From Methanobrevibacter boviskoreani JH1 (GTDB lineage: Archaea > Methanobacteriota > Methanobacteria > Methanobacteriales > Methanobacteriaceae), in assembly GCF_000320505.1 (NCBI RefSeq), contig NZ_BAGX02000020.1:42573-106572 (forward strand): 64,000 nucleotides of DNA. The letters are read 5' to 3'. A model generated the notes under the pieces. That model searched no databases and was not told where the DNA came from. It was given only the letters and a program-made list of their open reading frames with translations. The translations under genes and the position numbers were made by a program. Of this stretch, positions 47,289-57,316 are shown in pieces (position 1 is the stretch's first letter; each line of letters begins with the position of its first letter).

Positions 47289-48104
47289 CTAAATCTCGAT
47301 TATATGAGGTTTCACTTCAGGATCATGAGAAGCCAATATCTCAACACAATTGTCAGCTTTAGATAATTTTTGAATCCATTTTAAACATCTTAAGGTTCGA
47401 ACCTTATCATTTATAATCCCAGGTAATTCAAGATTTTCCCAAGATGCATGGGCATAAGCTGCATCACCAGTAATTAATACAAACTTACCGTTATTTTTTA
47501 TTAAAACACCAGTTGAACCTGCAGTATGTCCTGGAAGATAAATTAAATTGATTTTACCATCACGGAAAACATCATAAGATTTAAAGTAAGGTCCCATCTC
47601 ACCATTCCAATCAAACCTATCAAAGATTGTATCTTTCCAAAGTTCCTTTATATAACGTCCTCCTCCTTTATTAGCTGCTTTTAATTCATCCCTTGAAACA
47701 AGAATGAATTCAGCCCTGTCCTGAACATCCCTTATTCCATCAACATGATCAACATGCATATGGGTTAAGATTAAAAACTGTAATTTATCAATTCCCAATT
47801 TGTCTAGTTGTTCTACAATATTCTCACCAGATGGGAGTATAGGTTTACTTGCAATATAACCCTTTAAAGGCAAATGAGATTTATAATCCTCCCTAGATGC
47901 TACAGACCATCCAGTATCAACTAAAACGTTACCCTTAGGATGTTCTATCAAATAAGAAAAAACAGGAACTTTAACTTTATGCTTATTTGATCTAAATAAA
48001 CCAGTATATGCAATTGGATTATAGGACTTATCTTTAAAAGCTAAAGCCTCATCTACTTCCACATAACCTGTATTCAAAACATGAATCTTAATTTTATCTT
48101 CCAT
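47289..48104 (-). CDS. MBL-fold metallo-hydrolase, lactonase-like
   Basis: 271-residue metallo-beta-lactamase fold hydrolase resembling N-acyl-homoserine lactonase (AttM/AiiA) family members. The metal motif is HMHVDHVDG (HxHxDH, residues about 115-120), with further ligands at LPGHTAGSTGV and ITGDAAYAH, and a terminal His in LASHDPEVKPH. True substrate unknown; homoserine-lactone signalling is not established in this group. Start supported only by position. It is the first gene of a two-gene operon with the small membrane protein. Confidence 0.85.
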   Translation of the reverse strand: MEDKIKIHVLNTGYVEVDEALAFKDKSYNPIAYTGLFRSNKHKVKVPVFSYLIEHPKGNVLVDTGWSVASREDYKSHLPLKGYIASKPILPSGENIVEQLDKLGIDKLQFLILTHMHVDHVDGIRDVQDRAEFILVSRDELKAANKGGGRYIKELWKDTIFDRFDWNGEMGPYFKSYDVFRDGKINLIYLPGHTAGSTGVLIKNNGKFVLITGDAAYAHASWENLELPGIINDKVRTLRCLKWIQKLSKADNCVEILASHDPEVKPHIIEI

Positions 48105-48520
48105 TATAATCCCTAAAACTACAAATTTTAAATTAGTATTTGTTAATTAATAAATAAATATTAATCTATTTGATTATTAGATTAAATTTAATAAAATTAA
48201 AAAAGAGAAAAAATCGCCAGAATAAAATAAAATAAAAATATGAAATATTTTTTAAATAATGAATTAGGTTTTATAATAAAGATTCTTAATTCAATAAATA
48301 ACTCATTTTATAAAAAATTCAATTTGTTATAAAAAAAAATAATAAACTAATAAAATACCATTAAATATTTTTAAAAAAAAAAAAAAAAAATATAAAACCC
48401 CTTTTAATCAGTAGATTAATATTTACATCTTTAAAGAAACCAATTTTTTAATTAATAAATTAAAATCACCTGTTTAAAAAAAAGTTAAATAGTAAATCAA
48501 TAATTTACAAAGATTAAAAA
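48105..48520. other. Intergenic region with an A18 run
   Basis: 416 AT-rich bases between TtuA-like and MBL genes. Noteworthy is a homopolymer of 18 A at 48373-48390. The right-hand end contains the terminator of the TtuA-like gene. No gene is seen. Confidence 0.5.
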
Positions 48521-48547
48521 CTAATTAGATTCATTTAATAAATCTAA
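48512..48547 (-). terminator. Hairpin overlapping the TtuA-like stop
   Basis: TTAGATT (48525-48531) pairs with AATCTAA (48541-48547) around a nine-base loop; on the minus strand it is followed by TTAGTTTTTAATC. The stop TAG is immediately next to the stem. Moderate terminator. Confidence 0.45.
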
Positions 48548-49378
48548 AATTTCACAGGCCTTACAGACATCTGATGATGTTGGCTCGCCACAATGTTGGC
48601 ATTCATATAATCTTGGACTTTCCTCTGTAACATTTAGTGTTTTAATAAAAGAGGACAAAATATTCTCCTTAATTCCAGAATTTTCATCTTCTGCTTTATT
48701 CAAGAATCCTTTAATCTTTGAACGTAAAGATAAAGAGGAATAAGGGCATTCTGCAAGATGAACATCAATATCATTAATTATCGCCCACATACCCACCTCT
48801 TTCTCAGGTGTATTCCATAATGGTTTTATACGGGGAATAAGTTTAGGATGTATTTGTTTAAGTTCCGGACCAAATTTAGAGAATTTGAGAGTATCTCCCC
48901 TTGCAAAACTCATTAAGAAGGATTGAATTTCATCATCAAGATTATGTCCAGTGGCTATTTTATCTGCACCTACTTCGTATGCTGTTTTATTCAATATATA
49001 ACGTCTAAAAACACCACAAGGAATACATGCACTTTTAAAATTAGAGTAAATATCATCTAAATTATAGTCAAATGTTTCTTTAAATGATTTCTGAATAAGG
49101 CGAACATTACAAAGTTCTGCATTACTTATCGCCGCATCAATTCCAGATTGTCTATAACCTTCAATACCCTCATCAACTGAAATAGCTACAAGATCAAAAT
49201 CAATATTGGAATCTTCCTTAAAACGACTTAATGCATGTAATGTTAAGACACTATCCTTTCCACCGGATAATGCAACTGCAATTTTTTCTCCGTCCCTAAT
49301 CAAATTATAATCATTAATTAAATTGTTAATACGGGTAAATATTTCTTGATTAAACATATCCTTATCTACTTTTACCAT
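48521..49378 (-). CDS. TtuA/NcsA-type tRNA 2-thiolation enzyme
   Basis: PP-loop ATPase adenylating and thiolating a tRNA uridine (TtuA/Ncs6 group, TIGR00269-type). The PP-loop SGGKDS is at residues 38-43. The three cysteines that hold the [4Fe-4S] cluster in TtuA are present: C119 and C122 in ACIPCG and C212 in LAECPYSS. A C-terminal zinc ribbon is present (CQHCGEPTSSDVCKACE) but the N-terminal zinc finger usual in the family is absent: the protein starts only about 33 residues before the PP-loop, and no cysteine pair lies in frame upstream. 285 residues. Whether U34 or U54 is modified is not visible. Confidence 0.85.
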   Translation of the reverse strand: MVKVDKDMFNQEIFTRINNLINDYNLIRDGEKIAVALSGGKDSVLTLHALSRFKEDSNIDFDLVAISVDEGIEGYRQSGIDAAISNAELCNVRLIQKSFKETFDYNLDDIYSNFKSACIPCGVFRRYILNKTAYEVGADKIATGHNLDDEIQSFLMSFARGDTLKFSKFGPELKQIHPKLIPRIKPLWNTPEKEVGMWAIINDIDVHLAECPYSSLSLRSKIKGFLNKAEDENSGIKENILSSFIKTLNVTEESPRLYECQHCGEPTSSDVCKACEILDLLNESN

Positions 49379-49582
49379 ATTATAAAAGTTAATTTTTAAA
49401 ATTTATAAAATTAATTATTTTATAAACCAATTACTCCAGGAAGATAAGATTCGATATTTTCAACTTATAGAATCGATTGTTTTAAAATAGCCATACTAAA
49501 AAAAAGAGAGTAATGAAAAATAGTTTAGATAAAAAAGAGTCAAAAAAATTTCTAAAAGAAAGATAAAAAAGAAGATTTGATT

Positions 49583-50680
49583 TTAGCAGAATTTCTCTGA
49601 ACCTTCTTTTACAACTGAAATGATTGTATCCAATTCATCTTTAGTTAAACTAGGATGTACCGGTAAAGAAATTACTTCATCAACTATTTTATCGGTTACA
49701 GGACAGGATTGATTGTATCCTAAATCCTTGTATAATTTCTGGTTGTATAATGGGATAGGATAATATACTCCACAGCCAATACCTTTTTCATTTAAGAAAT
49801 CCAACCATTTGTCCCTATCGCCATCTACCTTAATGGTGTATTGATGGAATACATGTTTATTGCCTTCTTTTACAACAGGAGGAACAACACCTTTAACATC
49901 TTTAAGACCATCGGTTAAATAACTTGCATTTTCATTTCTTTTATCATTAAATGAATCTATTTTTTTAAGTTGAGCAAGACCTATTGCTGCAGCAATATCG
50001 GTGGATCTGAAGTTGTAACCTAGATAATCATGATGGTATTTTACAGAAGAACCATGTGCCCTATATATTCTAGCCATATTAGCAATTTCCTCATTATCAG
50101 TAGTAATCATACCACCTTCACCAGTGGTCATGTTTTTAGTTGGATAAAAACTGAAACAAGCTACATCCCCAAGAGTTCCTACTTTCCTACCTTTATATTC
50201 AGCACCATGTGCCTGTGCAGCATCTTCAATTACAAGTAAATTGTGTTTATGAGCGATGTCTAAAATAGGATCCATATCCGCGGATTGACCATATAACTGT
50301 ACAACTAAAATAGCTTTTGTCTTATCTGTAATGGCATCCTCAATCTTTGAAGGATCCATAGTAAATGTATCTTCATCAATATCCACAAATACAGGTCTAG
50401 CTCCAGTATATAATACAGAATTAGAGGTTGCAGCAAAAGTAAAACCTACAGTAATTACCTCGTCACCTTCACCAATACCACATGCAAGTAAAGCAGTATG
50501 TAATGCAGTAGTTCCGGAACTAGTTGAAATACCATATTTAGTACCAATCCATTGTGCAAATTTCTCTTCAAATTCTGATACTTTTGGACCTTGTGCAATC
50601 ATTCCTGATTTTAAAACTTCTACTACATTATCAATTTCTTCTTGTTCAATAATCGGTTTAGCAATATTAATCTTAGCCAT
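49583..50680 (-). CDS. DegT/DnrJ/EryC1 sugar aminotransferase
   Basis: PLP-dependent aminotransferase of nucleotide-sugar keto groups, used for amino-sugars of glycans. The PLP lysine is K182 in [14 protein letters not shown], with [11 protein letters not shown] containing the PLP-contacting Asp and [15 protein letters not shown] near residue 54. 365 residues, full length. Strong GGTGAT ribosome-binding site. No other sugar gene is in the immediate neighbourhood, so the product sugar (for surface glycan or pseudomurein) cannot be inferred from context. Confidence 0.88.
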   Translation of the reverse strand: MAKINIAKPIIEQEEIDNVVEVLKSGMIAQGPKVSEFEEKFAQWIGTKYGISTSSGTTALHTALLACGIGEGDEVITVGFTFAATSNSVLYTGARPVFVDIDEDTFTMDPSKIEDAITDKTKAILVVQLYGQSADMDPILDIAHKHNLLVIEDAAQAHGAEYKGRKVGTLGDVACFSFYPTKNMTTGEGGMITTDNEEIANMARIYRAHGSSVKYHHDYLGYNFRSTDIAAAIGLAQLKKIDSFNDKRNENASYLTDGLKDVKGVVPPVVKEGNKHVFHQYTIKVDGDRDKWLDFLNEKGIGCGVYYPIPLYNQKLYKDLGYNQSCPVTDKIVDEVISLPVHPSLTKDELDTIISVVKEGSEKFC

Positions 50681-50946
50681 AAAATCACCAAGTAAGGATT
50701 AAATTAGTCTATAAATTTAATTAATAAAATATCCTAATATAATTTATAAATAAGATAATATATAAATCAAATTGTTTATCCAATTTTTATAATAAAATAT
50801 GGTTGAATATTTTAAATCTAAATTAACCATAGATAGTAATCAAAAAGAAATATTTATTATTTATAACCTTAAAATTTTCTATATAACAATGTTTTAAAGA
50901 GTTTTTAACCAAGTTTTAATATAAACACATTTTAAAGGGAAATACC

Positions 50947-52143
50947 ATGAGTGAAAAAATTACATATGATAAGGAGAACCTAAAAACCGTTAAGGAAGGA
51001 TTAACCGAAGTCAAATTTCCGGAATTTGACAAAGTATCCTCTGATGCTCCAGTTTTCTATAATCCAAAAATGGAATTAAACAGAGACATTTCCATTCTTG
51101 CCATTCAAACATTCCAGAAAGAATTATCACAGAGGATAAACGTCGCAGATGTATTTGGAGGAAGTGGAATCAGGGGAATTCGATATAAAAAAGAAATAGA
51201 CAATATTGGAAATGTTGCTGTAAATGATATTAATCCTCTTGCAAATGAATTTACCAAAATCAATGCACTACATAACAATATTGATATTAAAGAGGACAAT
51301 TTCGAAATATTCTCACATGAGGCGAATAACTTTTTAAGGATGACCAGAGGGGAATTTGATGTTGTTGACATTGACCCATTTGGAACCCCTAGTTTTTTCG
51401 TTGATTCTGTAGCTGCATCAATTAAAAGAAACAGTCTATTATGTCTTACTGCAACAGACACCTCTGCATTATGTGGAACATACAAAGCACCATGTATACG
51501 TAAATATAATGCAAAACCATACAAAAGCGAATATTGCCATGAAAACGGTATTAGAATACTTGCAGGTTTTACAGCTTTAACCTTTGCCAAATACAAGAAA
51601 TACATTGACATCAAGCTATCCCATAGTACCGAACATTATATGAGAATATACATGGAAATTAAAAAAGGCTCCAAAGCAACAGATGAATCCCTGGAAAATA
51701 TAGGTTACATTTCACATTGTAAAAACTGTTTAAACAGGGAATTTTCCTATGGATTAGGATCAAGTACCATAGACAGATGCCCTGTTTGTGGAGAGAAAAT
51801 GGTTCATGCAGGACCAATGTGGCTTGGAAAAATTGAGGATAAGGATTTTATAAAGGGAATGTTAGGATTACTTGATGTAAAAGAGTTGAATACCAAGGAT
51901 GAAATAAAGTCATTACTTGAAAAATGTTTAAATGAGGCTGAGTGTAATCCTAGCTCTTATGACATACATGAAATATCAAGATGTCTTAAGATTAGTGCAC
52001 CTAAGATTGATAGAGTAATGGAAGACTTAAATAAGAAGAATTATTATGCAAAAAGAACTCATTTCTCACCAACTAGTATTAAAACAGATGCACCTATCGA
52101 GGAGATAAGAGATTCCGTTAAGAAATTAAGTATTGGAAAGTAA
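50947..52143 (+). CDS. trm1: tRNA (guanine-26 N2,N2) dimethyltransferase Trm1
   Basis: Dimethylates G26 in tRNA with SAM. Class I methyltransferase N-domain with VADVFGGSGIRGIRYKKE and the catalytic DIDPFGTPSFFVDSV motif near residues 137-151; a zinc-binding segment (CKNCLNREFSYG ... CPVCGEKMVHAGPMW) marks the C-terminal part. 398 residues. The gene is divergent from the DegT aminotransferase. Ribosome-binding site AAAGGGA. Confidence 0.93.
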   Translation: MSEKITYDKENLKTVKEGLTEVKFPEFDKVSSDAPVFYNPKMELNRDISILAIQTFQKELSQRINVADVFGGSGIRGIRYKKEIDNIGNVAVNDINPLANEFTKINALHNNIDIKEDNFEIFSHEANNFLRMTRGEFDVVDIDPFGTPSFFVDSVAASIKRNSLLCLTATDTSALCGTYKAPCIRKYNAKPYKSEYCHENGIRILAGFTALTFAKYKKYIDIKLSHSTEHYMRIYMEIKKGSKATDESLENIGYISHCKNCLNREFSYGLGSSTIDRCPVCGEKMVHAGPMWLGKIEDKDFIKGMLGLLDVKELNTKDEIKSLLEKCLNEAECNPSSYDIHEISRCLKISAPKIDRVMEDLNKKNYYAKRTHFSPTSIKTDAPIEEIRDSVKKLSIGK

Positions 52144-52897
52144 GTCCTTTTAAAAAATCCCCTTCAAAAAATAAGCATTTTAAAACAAAATATTTTAGGG
52201 AAATAATCCTACAAATAACATCACAAATACATTTTAGAAATAATGTATTAAAAATAAAACCATAAAACAAAAGTCAAAAAAGAACCAATAACCTAAAAAT
52301 GAAAAAACATGGAAAATAACCTTTAATATATTGAAAATGGTTGAAATAATTAAAAACGATTAAAATCATAGAATAAATCGGATTAATCCTAAAACACAGA
52401 AATATTAAACAAAAAATATACTTATAAAAATGAACCAATTCCAATGAAAAAAAGATAAAACATTAATATAAAGAGTTTTTAAAATTTGGATAAAAAACAA
52501 TATTTGTTTAATGAAATAATAATTTTAGGGATAATTATATGATATTTAAATTACTAAATAAAATTGAATCAATGATTTAAATATCTTAATTAGAAGGTTT
52601 TTAAAAAAAAATATAGAAACATAAGATTCAAATCAAATAAGCTGAAACTTGTTTAATTTATTAAAAAATAGATTAAAACAATAAAATAAAAGAAAATAAA
52701 TCAATCTTAAAAGGATTTATCTTAAAAAAATAAAATTATTTTAAATAATGTTTAACTTAAAATAAATAATTTAATAAAATTATAAAGAATTTACAAAAAG
52801 TTTAGAAAAAGAAAGAAAAATTTATAAACTTAATGAATCTAAATAAAATTAATGAACTATATTTAAAAATTTATTTTTTTTAAATAGAGGGTTGGAA
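52144..52897. other. Long AT-rich spacer before the Lrp gene
   Basis: 754 bases. No open frame, inverted repeat or GC-rich island stands out. A box A candidate (TTTATAAA at 52821-52828) lies about 70 bases before the Lrp start. Unusually long for a spacer between two genes in the same direction. Confidence 0.5.
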
Positions 52898-53374
52898 ATG
52901 AATAAAAAAGAAACAGAAATAGTCAAATTAGATGAAACAGATAAAAAAATTTTAAAAATCATTAACGAAGATGTAAGAGTATCTTACAGACAAATCTCAA
53001 GGGATTTAAATATTTCAGTAGGTACTGTACATAATCGTATTGAAAAAATGGTTAAAAGTGGAGTAATTGAAAAATTCTCACCAGTAATTAACCACAGAAA
53101 GTTAGGTTTTGTACTTACCAGCATAATTGGTGTTAAGGTTAAAGGTGGAAAACTTGAGAACTTTGAGGAAAAGATTTCATTTAACAAAAACGTTGTAGGT
53201 ATCTATGATGTTACAGGTGAATATGATACTTTCCTTATTGCAAAATTCAGAGACACCGATGAGTTAGATGCATTTATTAAAAATATGTTAAAAGAACCAG
53301 GAGTAGAAAGAACCTATACACAGACAGTGTTAAATGTTGTTAAAGAAGATATGGGTTCTGCAAACATTCTCTAG
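52898..53374 (+). CDS. Lrp/AsnC-family transcription regulator
   Basis: 158 residues. Residues 10-70 form a winged helix-turn-helix (KLDETDKKILKIINEDVRVSYRQISRDLNISVGTVHNRIEKMVKSGVIEKF), residues 75-150 a RAM/Lrp effector domain (VLTSIIGVKVKGGKLENFEEKI; VVGIYDVTGEYDTFLIAKF). The start is the ATG at 52898, seven bases after AGAGG; a TTG six bases earlier lies in frame but is not needed. Target and effector unknown. It precedes mptA by 216 bases, same strand. Confidence 0.9.
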   Translation: MNKKETEIVKLDETDKKILKIINEDVRVSYRQISRDLNISVGTVHNRIEKMVKSGVIEKFSPVINHRKLGFVLTSIIGVKVKGGKLENFEEKISFNKNVVGIYDVTGEYDTFLIAKFRDTDELDAFIKNMLKEPGVERTYTQTVLNVVKEDMGSANIL

Positions 53375-53590
53375 ATTAACATAAATTTTTTATATTAATT
53401 TATTAATTAAAACTGAAACATTTTATGAGATTAAGTAAAAAATATACCTTAATCTTACTTATTGATTTTAAAAAACTACTTTTTTTAAACAATTTATAAA
53501 TTTTTACTTATTTTAATAAGGATAAACTTATATATAATTTAAAATAAAAAAAATATAGATTTATTTAAAAATAGAAAAAGAAGGTAAATT

Positions 53591-54526
53591 ATGGCAGACT
53601 GTTTTCCAGATACACAAGATCATGAACCAAATGTTCCTATATCTTTATCAAGAGTAGGAGTTAAAGGAGTTAAAAAATTATTAACATTACACAGAGAAGG
53701 TAAAAGACCAATCGTATTAATACCAACTTTCGATGCATATGTAGATTTACCTAGTGATCAAAAAGGTATCCACATGTCTAGAACTCCAGAGGCAATTAGT
53801 GAAGTTATGGAAGAAGCTACCAACAGTGTAGCTGTTGAGGTTGAGTCTATTTGTGCTGAAATCGTAAGTAAAATGATGACCAAACACGAATATGCTAAAA
53901 GGGTGGAAGTCAATATGACAAGTGATTATATGTTTAATAGAAAATCACCTGTCACTCATAAAAACTCCCAGGAAATGGGTAAACTAATTGCTAAAGCAGT
54001 TGGAATAAGAGAAGGAGAGGAAGTAAAAATACGTAAAAGTATTGGTGCAGAAGTAGTTGGAATGACCGTATGTCCTTGTGCACAGGAATCTGTTAAAGAA
54101 GCAGATAAAAGAAAATTGCTTGAATTCTTAGATGAGGAAACTACCGAGAAAGTATTAAACACTGTAACATTCGCATCACACAATCAAAGAGGTGTTGGAA
54201 CAATACTTATAGAAGTTCCTGAAAATCAGAAAGTCAATGCAGACAAGATCATTGAAATTATAGAGCAATCAATGAGTTCACCTGTTTGCGGACTATTGAA
54301 ACGTCCAGATGAAAATGCTACTGTAATGAATGCTCATAAGAAACCAGTATTTGTAGAAGACTGTGTAAGGAATATGGTTGAAAAGATCATTGACGAATTT
54401 GCATACTTACCAGATGATACTGTTATAACCATAAGTCAGTTAAATAAGGAAAGTATTCACAGACATGACGCATTTGCAGAAAAAACATCTACAATGGCAG
54501 AATTAAAAGAAGAAATGAAAGTTTAG
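53591..54526 (+). CDS. mptA: GTP cyclohydrolase MptA (archaeal type IB)
   Basis: Fe(II)-dependent GTP cyclohydrolase of the FolE2/MptA family, first step of methanopterin synthesis, giving a 7,8-dihydro-D-neopterin 2',3'-cyclic phosphate. Metal-binding cysteine in MTVCPCAQESVKEA near residue 158; start region PDTQDHEPNVPISLSRVGVKGVKKLL; C-terminal RHDAFAEKTSTMAEL. 311 residues. Ribosome-binding site AAGGTAA. MptD of the same pathway is at 6.3 kb. Confidence 0.93.
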   Translation: MADCFPDTQDHEPNVPISLSRVGVKGVKKLLTLHREGKRPIVLIPTFDAYVDLPSDQKGIHMSRTPEAISEVMEEATNSVAVEVESICAEIVSKMMTKHEYAKRVEVNMTSDYMFNRKSPVTHKNSQEMGKLIAKAVGIREGEEVKIRKSIGAEVVGMTVCPCAQESVKEADKRKLLEFLDEETTEKVLNTVTFASHNQRGVGTILIEVPENQKVNADKIIEIIEQSMSSPVCGLLKRPDENATVMNAHKKPVFVEDCVRNMVEKIIDEFAYLPDDTVITISQLNKESIHRHDAFAEKTSTMAELKEEMKV

Positions 54527-54609
54527 ATTCTGAATTTGAATCTAATCTATTTAATTTATATTATTAATTCCAATTAATTTTTTATTTGAAAAAGATTTTA
54601 AGGGATAGA

Positions 54610-55053
54610 ATGTCACATTTACATAAAATTGCAGGAAGAGTAATGGGAGAATTTAATTCATTTAAAGGCTCCAGACCAGCATTAGATAATGGTGAATTAT
54701 TAGTTGTTAGATCTGTTTGTCAAGGAAACATTGATATTCATAATGAGGTTGATGAAAAGCTTGATAATTTAGTAAAGGAATTAAACGGTAGGGAAGTCAA
54801 TGTAGTCTCTGATGAGGCAGGAAAAATCATTAATAAAATGGATGAACAGGTAAGAACAACTGTAAAAATAAATGAAACCGCAGATTCTAATGGTGTTATA
54901 AGGATGGCCCATGATTTGGAGCAAATGGGATTAACTGTAAAATACAGACTTTTTAGAATGGAACATGCAGATGTATTCGTTGTATTGTGGAAGGACAAAA
55001 ACAATAATGGCCCATGTTTTATTGAAACAACCATATCAGACGAGTATGTTTAA
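54610..55053 (+). CDS. Conserved hypothetical protein downstream of mptA
   Basis: 147 residues from the ATG at 54610 (AAGGGAT upstream); a TTG start at 54586 would add eight residues. Soluble alpha/beta protein without a visible active-site motif; conserved-looking parts are SHLHKIAGRVMGEFNSFKGSRPAL and ADVFVVLWKDKNNNGPCFIETTISDEYV. I have a weak memory of a methanogen DUF of this kind (perhaps DUF2120) but cannot support it. It follows mptA by 83 bases. Confidence 0.7.
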   Translation: MSHLHKIAGRVMGEFNSFKGSRPALDNGELLVVRSVCQGNIDIHNEVDEKLDNLVKELNGREVNVVSDEAGKIINKMDEQVRTTVKINETADSNGVIRMAHDLEQMGLTVKYRLFRMEHADVFVVLWKDKNNNGPCFIETTISDEYV

Positions 55054-55391
55054 ATAATATCCTTTAAATTTAATTTTAAATCCTTATTATCTTTTATTTT
55101 TCATTTAAGTAATTTTTCACTACTTTTTTTATCAATTCCAAAACCATTACTTAAAAATTTAACTAAATTTTCATTACTTTTTTTATTAATTCTAGTATTA
55201 TTACCCAAAAGCTAACCAATTTTGATACTGTTTTTATTAATTAATTAAAAGTTAACTAATTTTAACGGAACTTAAATTAAACATCCTAAGATAGTTTGAT
55301 TAAACCTTTTAAAAATTACAAAGTTAACAAAATAAAAATAATAAAATATATTTTTAATTATTGACTAATTTTATAATAATAAATAATATTA
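55054..55391. other. Spacer with degenerate tandem repeat
   Basis: 338 bases before cofG; 55110-55260 holds three imperfect copies of a unit of about 53 bases (separate entry). The remainder is AT-rich and has no open frame. Confidence 0.5.
55113..55260. repeat. Degenerate ~53-base tandem repeat
   Basis: Three imperfect copies with core TTTTCATTACTTTTTTTATTA starting near 55113, 55168 and 55220 (periods about 54 and 52). Copy-to-copy identity falls with distance. Low complexity, but the recurrence of the core with the ATTAC/AACT flanks is beyond simple T-richness. Confidence 0.5.
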
Positions 55392-56540
55392 ATGATTTTT
55401 ATGGAAATTATAGATAGTTTAAGTAATGGAAAAATTACAATAGCTGATTTATCAAAAGAAGACCTCCTAGATTTAATTACTTGTGAAGGTCAAGATGTAA
55501 ATGATCTAATGAAATTAGCTAACTCAAAAAAAGAAGAGACAGAAGTTACCTACTCCAAAAATGTTTTTATACCAGTTACAGAAATCTGTAAAAATGACTG
55601 CGGATACTGTAATTTTAAGAAAACACCAGATGATCCAGATGCAATCATACTTAAAAAACCAGAGGAAATATTGAAAACCTTAAAAGAAAGTGAAAGATAT
55701 GATTGTAAAGAGGCATTATTTACATTCGGTGAAGATGCAGATGAGGAAGAAGCAGTGAAAATAGCACTGGATAAACTTGGTTATTCAAATATTATTGACT
55801 ATACTTATGATTTTTCAAAGTCAACACTTGAAAATACACAGTTACTGCCACATACAAACTGTGGAAACATGACCTATAGGCAGATGAAAAAACTTAAAGA
55901 GGTCAATGTTTCTATGGGACTAATGTTAGAAAATTCCTCCAAAAGATTAATGAAAACAATAGCCCATAAAAAAAGTCCTGGAAAACTACCTAAACGTAGA
56001 ATAGAAACTATTACAAATGCAGGTAAATTAAAGATACCATATACAACAGGGATTTTAATTGGTATTGGAGAGACCAAAGAGGAGGTAGTTGATTCATTAC
56101 TTACAATTAAAAAAATTCAAGAAAAATATGGACATATCCAGGAGATTATTATTCAAAACTTTACAAGGGCTCCGGGGATGGAAATGGAAGACTATCCAGA
56201 ACCTACATTATTGGACATGATTAGAACAGTATGTCTTGGAAAACTATTATTTGATGATGTATCTATCCAGGTTCCTCCAAACCTTAATTATGAAACTGCA
56301 CAGGTATTTTTATTAAGTGGCGCTGATGACTGGGGTGGAGTATCACCTCTTACTGATGACTATGTAAATCCGACATCACCATGGCCAACATTAGAACATT
56401 TAAATAGATTAACTGTAGATTGCGGAAACACACTTAAGGAAAGGTTAGCAGTTTATAAGAAATATATAAACGAGGATTACCTTGATGGCTTAACATTAAA
56501 TCATGCAATAGAACTACAAAATAGGATAGACAATTCTTAA
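55392..56540 (+). CDS. cofG: F420 synthesis radical SAM enzyme CofG
   Basis: Subunit of 7,8-didemethyl-8-hydroxy-5-deazariboflavin (Fo) synthase, joining a tyrosine-derived adduct from CofH with the flavin precursor. The radical SAM cluster is CKNDCGYC (CX3CX2C) near residue 67; GILIGIGETKEEVVDSL and NFTRAPGMEMEDYPEPTLLDMIRTV are typical for CofG. 382 residues. An ATG three codons downstream (55401) could also serve; neither has a clear ribosome-binding site. CofH is not in the window. Convergent with taw2. Confidence 0.93.
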   Translation: MIFMEIIDSLSNGKITIADLSKEDLLDLITCEGQDVNDLMKLANSKKEETEVTYSKNVFIPVTEICKNDCGYCNFKKTPDDPDAIILKKPEEILKTLKESERYDCKEALFTFGEDADEEEAVKIALDKLGYSNIIDYTYDFSKSTLENTQLLPHTNCGNMTYRQMKKLKEVNVSMGLMLENSSKRLMKTIAHKKSPGKLPKRRIETITNAGKLKIPYTTGILIGIGETKEEVVDSLLTIKKIQEKYGHIQEIIIQNFTRAPGMEMEDYPEPTLLDMIRTVCLGKLLFDDVSIQVPPNLNYETAQVFLLSGADDWGGVSPLTDDYVNPTSPWPTLEHLNRLTVDCGNTLKERLAVYKKYINEDYLDGLTLNHAIELQNRIDNS

Positions 56541-56560
56541 AGGTTATTTAGACAGACCCA

Positions 56561-57316
56561 TTACTCGATTTGAGCATCTACAACAATATGCATAACACCA
56601 GGAGAATATTTTTTAACCTTTGTAAAATTCAATACATTAACTTCCCGGTCTCCTGCTGCCTCTTTGATCCTGTCAACAGGTCTTGTATACATTAGTTTTT
56701 CTGGAACAGTTTCATGATAATGAATAATTCCACCGGGATTTAAGGAGCCTATAGCCGTTGGTAAGAATTCATGTGTTATTTTAACATATCCCATCAATAT
56801 CCTATCCGCTTTATATTTAGGAGCTTCAAAACGACAGTCACCTAAAATAGGCACCATCTTTTCATATCCCGCTTTTTGATTAATCTTGTTCAATTCAATA
56901 TTTGTCTTTAAAAACTCATAGGAATTAGGATTTAACTCTATCGAATATACTTTTCGAGGATTAGCATGAACACCTATGGGGATTGAAAAGTATCCGATAC
57001 CTGCAAACATATCCATTACAACCTCATCATCTTTAACTAATTTTGCAATTCTCATTCTCTCGTTAGTATTTCCTTTAGCCCACATAACCTTAGATAGATC
57101 CAATTTAAAATAACAGCCATTTTCCTTATGGATTGTTTCAGTACTATCCCCCAACAATATTTCTGTTTTTGGCTCTCTTAAACTTCCTTCTATATGATCA
57201 ATTTTAACAATTGATTTAACGTGGAATTTATCCCTTAAACTTTCTAAGTGACTCTTAGATAAATCATCATAGTCTTTATCTAAGATTAAAATCTTACCAA
57301 TAATCTTCCATTTCAT
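56561..57316 (-). CDS. taw2: tRNA wybutosine-synthesis transferase Taw2-like
   Basis: Class I SAM fold, Trm5/TYW2 group; Taw2 transfers the aminocarboxypropyl group of SAM to the wyosine base at position 37 of tRNA-Phe. The motif ILMGYVKITHEFL replaces the NLPK-type catalytic motif of the G37 methylase Trm5, which is why I prefer Taw2. Further motifs: WAKGNTNERMRI and VVMDMFAGIGYFSIPIG. 251 residues from the ATG at 57316 (a TTG at 57328 adds four). Convergent with cofG, 20 bases apart. Confidence 0.85.
   Translation of the reverse strand: MKWKIIGKILILDKDYDDLSKSHLESLRDKFHVKSIVKIDHIEGSLREPKTEILLGDSTETIHKENGCYFKLDLSKVMWAKGNTNERMRIAKLVKDDEVVMDMFAGIGYFSIPIGVHANPRKVYSIELNPNSYEFLKTNIELNKINQKAGYEKMVPILGDCRFEAPKYKADRILMGYVKITHEFLPTAIGSLNPGGIIHYHETVPEKLMYTRPVDRIKEAAGDREVNVLNFTKVKKYSPGVMHIVVDAQIE

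Noticed and set aside
47289-48104. Quorum-quenching lactonase function for the MBL hydrolase
   Set aside because: Family resemblance only; the fold covers many substrates and there is no signalling gene in the window.
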